From positions 1-7,350 of the forward strand of contig JAGNYY010000031.1 in assembly GCA_017984715.1 (NCBI GenBank): 7,350 nt of DNA. The letters run 5' to 3'. Made by a program: the position numbers and the translations under genes. Under the pieces are notes generated by a model. The model had not been told where the DNA came from and made no database searches. It saw nothing but the letters and a program-made list of their open reading frames with translations. Position 1 is the stretch's first letter, and each line of letters starts with the position of its first letter. Positions 6,310-7,350 of the stretch are shown piece by piece. The stretch is from Rhodoluna sp. GTDB lineage: Bacteria > Actinomycetota > Actinomycetes > Actinomycetales > Microbacteriaceae.

Positions 6310-6322
6310 AAATCTGTTCTTT

Positions 6323-7198
6323 TTACTTCAGCGCTGCGATGCGCTTTTCCATCTCTTCGCGCTGGTAAATGGCGACCGAGCGGGCGTTCTCGTTCTCAGC
6401 AAAGACACTTGAGCACATGATGCTGTTCGGGTTGTCGAGGAAGCCGATTGACTTTAGGCCGCCGAAGAACTCATCCCAGTTGACATCGCCATCGCCCATT
6501 TTCAGGTGCTGGTGCACGCGAACAGCGTTGCCAGGAGGGTTGGTAATGTAACGCAGGCCATGTGACGCGTTGTGGTCCATGGTGTCTGAAACGTGCACGA
6601 TTCCAATGCGCTCACCGACGGTGTTCATTATCTCGAGCGGCTGGTTACCCATGTGGAATGTGTGAGAGGCAACATAGACCATGCCAAAGTTCTTCGAGTT
6701 GATGCCACGGATGACTCGCCAGGCGGCTAGGCCATTCTCAACGAAGTCATCTGGGTGCGGGTCAATGAAAACCTTGATGCCCTCTTTTTCAATAATCGGA
6801 ACAAGTTCTTCCATCGAACGATAGAAAGCTCTCTCTGACTCTTCGGCGCGTTCTGGGCGACCGTTGAACTCGGTTCCGATGGTGTCGACACCCAGTTCTG
6901 CGGTGATTCGAATGACGCGCTTCCAGTAGCGAACGGCGGCCTCGCGGGCGTCTTCATCCGGGCCTGACCAACGAAGCACCGGCAGGGTTGACGCGATCTC
7001 GATGCCGGCGTCTTTCACTGCCTTCTTCATCTTCTTGACCAGCTCGTCATCGGCCTTTGGGTGGTTGAAGAACGGAATGAGGTCGGCATGCGGAGTCATC
7101 TGCAGATACTTGTAGCCGAGGTCGGCGGCCAGCGCCGGAAACTCGAGCAACGAGTGGGTGCTGTGGAACGGGGTTGGGTCTAATGCGATTTTCACCAT
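6323..7198 (-). CDS. iolH: IolH-like sugar phosphate isomerase/epimerase
   Basis: TIM-barrel protein of 291 residues resembling IolH (B. subtilis IolH is about this long), a member of the AP endonuclease 2 superfamily found in iol operons; its exact reaction has not been firmly settled to my knowledge. Recognisable segments are KIALDPTPFHSTHS (3-16), YLQMTPHADLIPFFNHP (31-47), LPVLRWSGPDED (72-83), EFNGRPERAEESERAF (110-125), FIDPHPDDFVENG (144-156), VASHTFHMG (176-184), VHVSDTMDH (201-209), GLRYITNPPGNAVRVHQH (214-231) and MGDGDVNWDEFF (234-245). Probable metal or acid-base residues are E110, D146, H148, H179, H202 and D205, assigned by fold position. The ATG is preceded by AGGAAAG about 10 nt upstream, and the gene begins 19 nt after the iolD stop, so the two are co-transcribed. 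Keto-inositol isomerase or another inosose-acting role is possible. Confidence 0.8.
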   Translation of the reverse strand: MVKIALDPTPFHSTHSLLEFPALAADLGYKYLQMTPHADLIPFFNHPKADDELVKKMKKAVKDAGIEIASTLPVLRWSGPDEDAREAAVRYWKRVIRITAELGVDTIGTEFNGRPERAEESERAFYRSMEELVPIIEKEGIKVFIDPHPDDFVENGLAAWRVIRGINSKNFGMVYVASHTFHMGNQPLEIMNTVGERIGIVHVSDTMDHNASHGLRYITNPPGNAVRVHQHLKMGDGDVNWDEFFGGLKSIGFLDNPNSIMCSSVFAENENARSVAIYQREEMEKRIAALK

Positions 7199-7217
7199 GG
7201 TGTCTGATCTTTCCTGA

Positions 7218-7350
7218 TTAGTTCTTGCGCTCTACAGCGCCCTTACCGATGAGAAGCTTCTGAGCCTTCTTGGCTTTGGCATAGCCAACGTAGGCCTGCT
7301 GAGTGCTCTCGAGCTCTGAAACTGGCATTACTGGAACATCCCACCAGCCT
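7218..7350 (-). CDS. iolD: IolD C-terminus (trihydroxycyclohexanedione hydrolase), partial
   Basis: The last 43 codons and a TAA stop of a gene running off the right edge. The visible protein begins GWWDVPVMPVSELESTQQAY and ends KGAVERKN. The WWDVPV-x-x-VSELxST pattern is typical of the extreme C-terminus of IolD, the thiamine diphosphate enzyme of roughly 640 residues that hydrolyses 3D-(3,5/4)-trihydroxycyclohexane-1,2-dione to 5-deoxy-D-glucuronate. No cofactor-binding motif is inside the window, so the identity rests on this tail and on the neighbouring inositol genes. The frame is open to the edge, with one leftover base at 7350. iolH follows after 19 nt. Confidence 0.75.
   Translation of the reverse strand, partial: GWWDVPVMPVSELESTQQAYVGYAKAKKAQKLLIGKGAVERKN

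Noticed and set aside
1..7350. CRISPR array, tRNA or rRNA gene, insertion sequence or attachment site
   Set aside because: No spaced direct repeats, cloverleaf, transposase or terminal inverted repeats were seen; the window is almost completely filled by metabolic genes.

Overview
The window is a compact inositol (cyclitol) uptake and catabolism locus. All genes are on the minus strand, so transcription runs from high to low coordinates. Three things suggest a low-to-moderate GC actinobacterium. The protein styles are actinobacterial: an IolE/MocC-type dehydratase starting with a TAPDSWGVW motif, IolH with a RWSGPDED motif, and a LacI regulator with an SRQLVGLVFR recognition helix. Base composition is only about half GC. 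Starts and Shine-Dalgarno sites are tightly packed. A streamlined Microbacteriaceae (freshwater type) is my best guess, but this is inference and no rRNA or marker gene is present.

Layout in transcription order. (1) 7350-7218: last 43 residues of IolD. (2) 7198-6323: IolH-like TIM-barrel protein, 19 nt after iolD. (3) 6309-6283: perfect 12-bp hairpin with a U-rich tail, the likely end of the iolD-iolH unit. (4) 6261-5227: LacI-family regulator. (5) 5226-5042: control region with a perfect 16-bp LacI-type palindrome, a 14-bp AT palindrome covering an extended -10 box, a small terminator-like hairpin pointing the other way, and the leader of the next operon. (6) 5041-4004: sugar-binding lipoprotein. 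(7) 3953-3930: strong intercistronic hairpin. (8) 3868-2771: membrane permease. (9) 2774-2001: single-domain ATPase overlapping the permease by 4 nt. (10) 2001-1090: IolE/MocC-like inosose dehydratase sharing one base with the ATPase stop. (11) 1072-62: IolG-like inositol 2-dehydrogenase. (12) 34-3: terminator hairpin cut by the window edge.

Proposed logic: the binding protein, permease and ATPase import an inositol. IolG oxidises it to scyllo-inosose, IolE dehydrates this to the trihydroxycyclohexanedione, and IolD opens the ring to 5-deoxyglucuronate. IolH is a second TIM-barrel protein whose exact step is unsettled. The LacI protein probably represses the transporter-iolE-iolG operon from the palindrome beside its own 3' end. 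The later steps (IolB, IolC, IolJ, IolA) are not in the window and may lie upstream of iolD.

Nothing here looks like a wholly new system. The most interesting parts are the control elements: a duplicated operator-like core, a palindrome on the promoter, a counter-oriented terminator, a terminator immediately before the regulator gene, and a hairpin that may set transporter stoichiometry.
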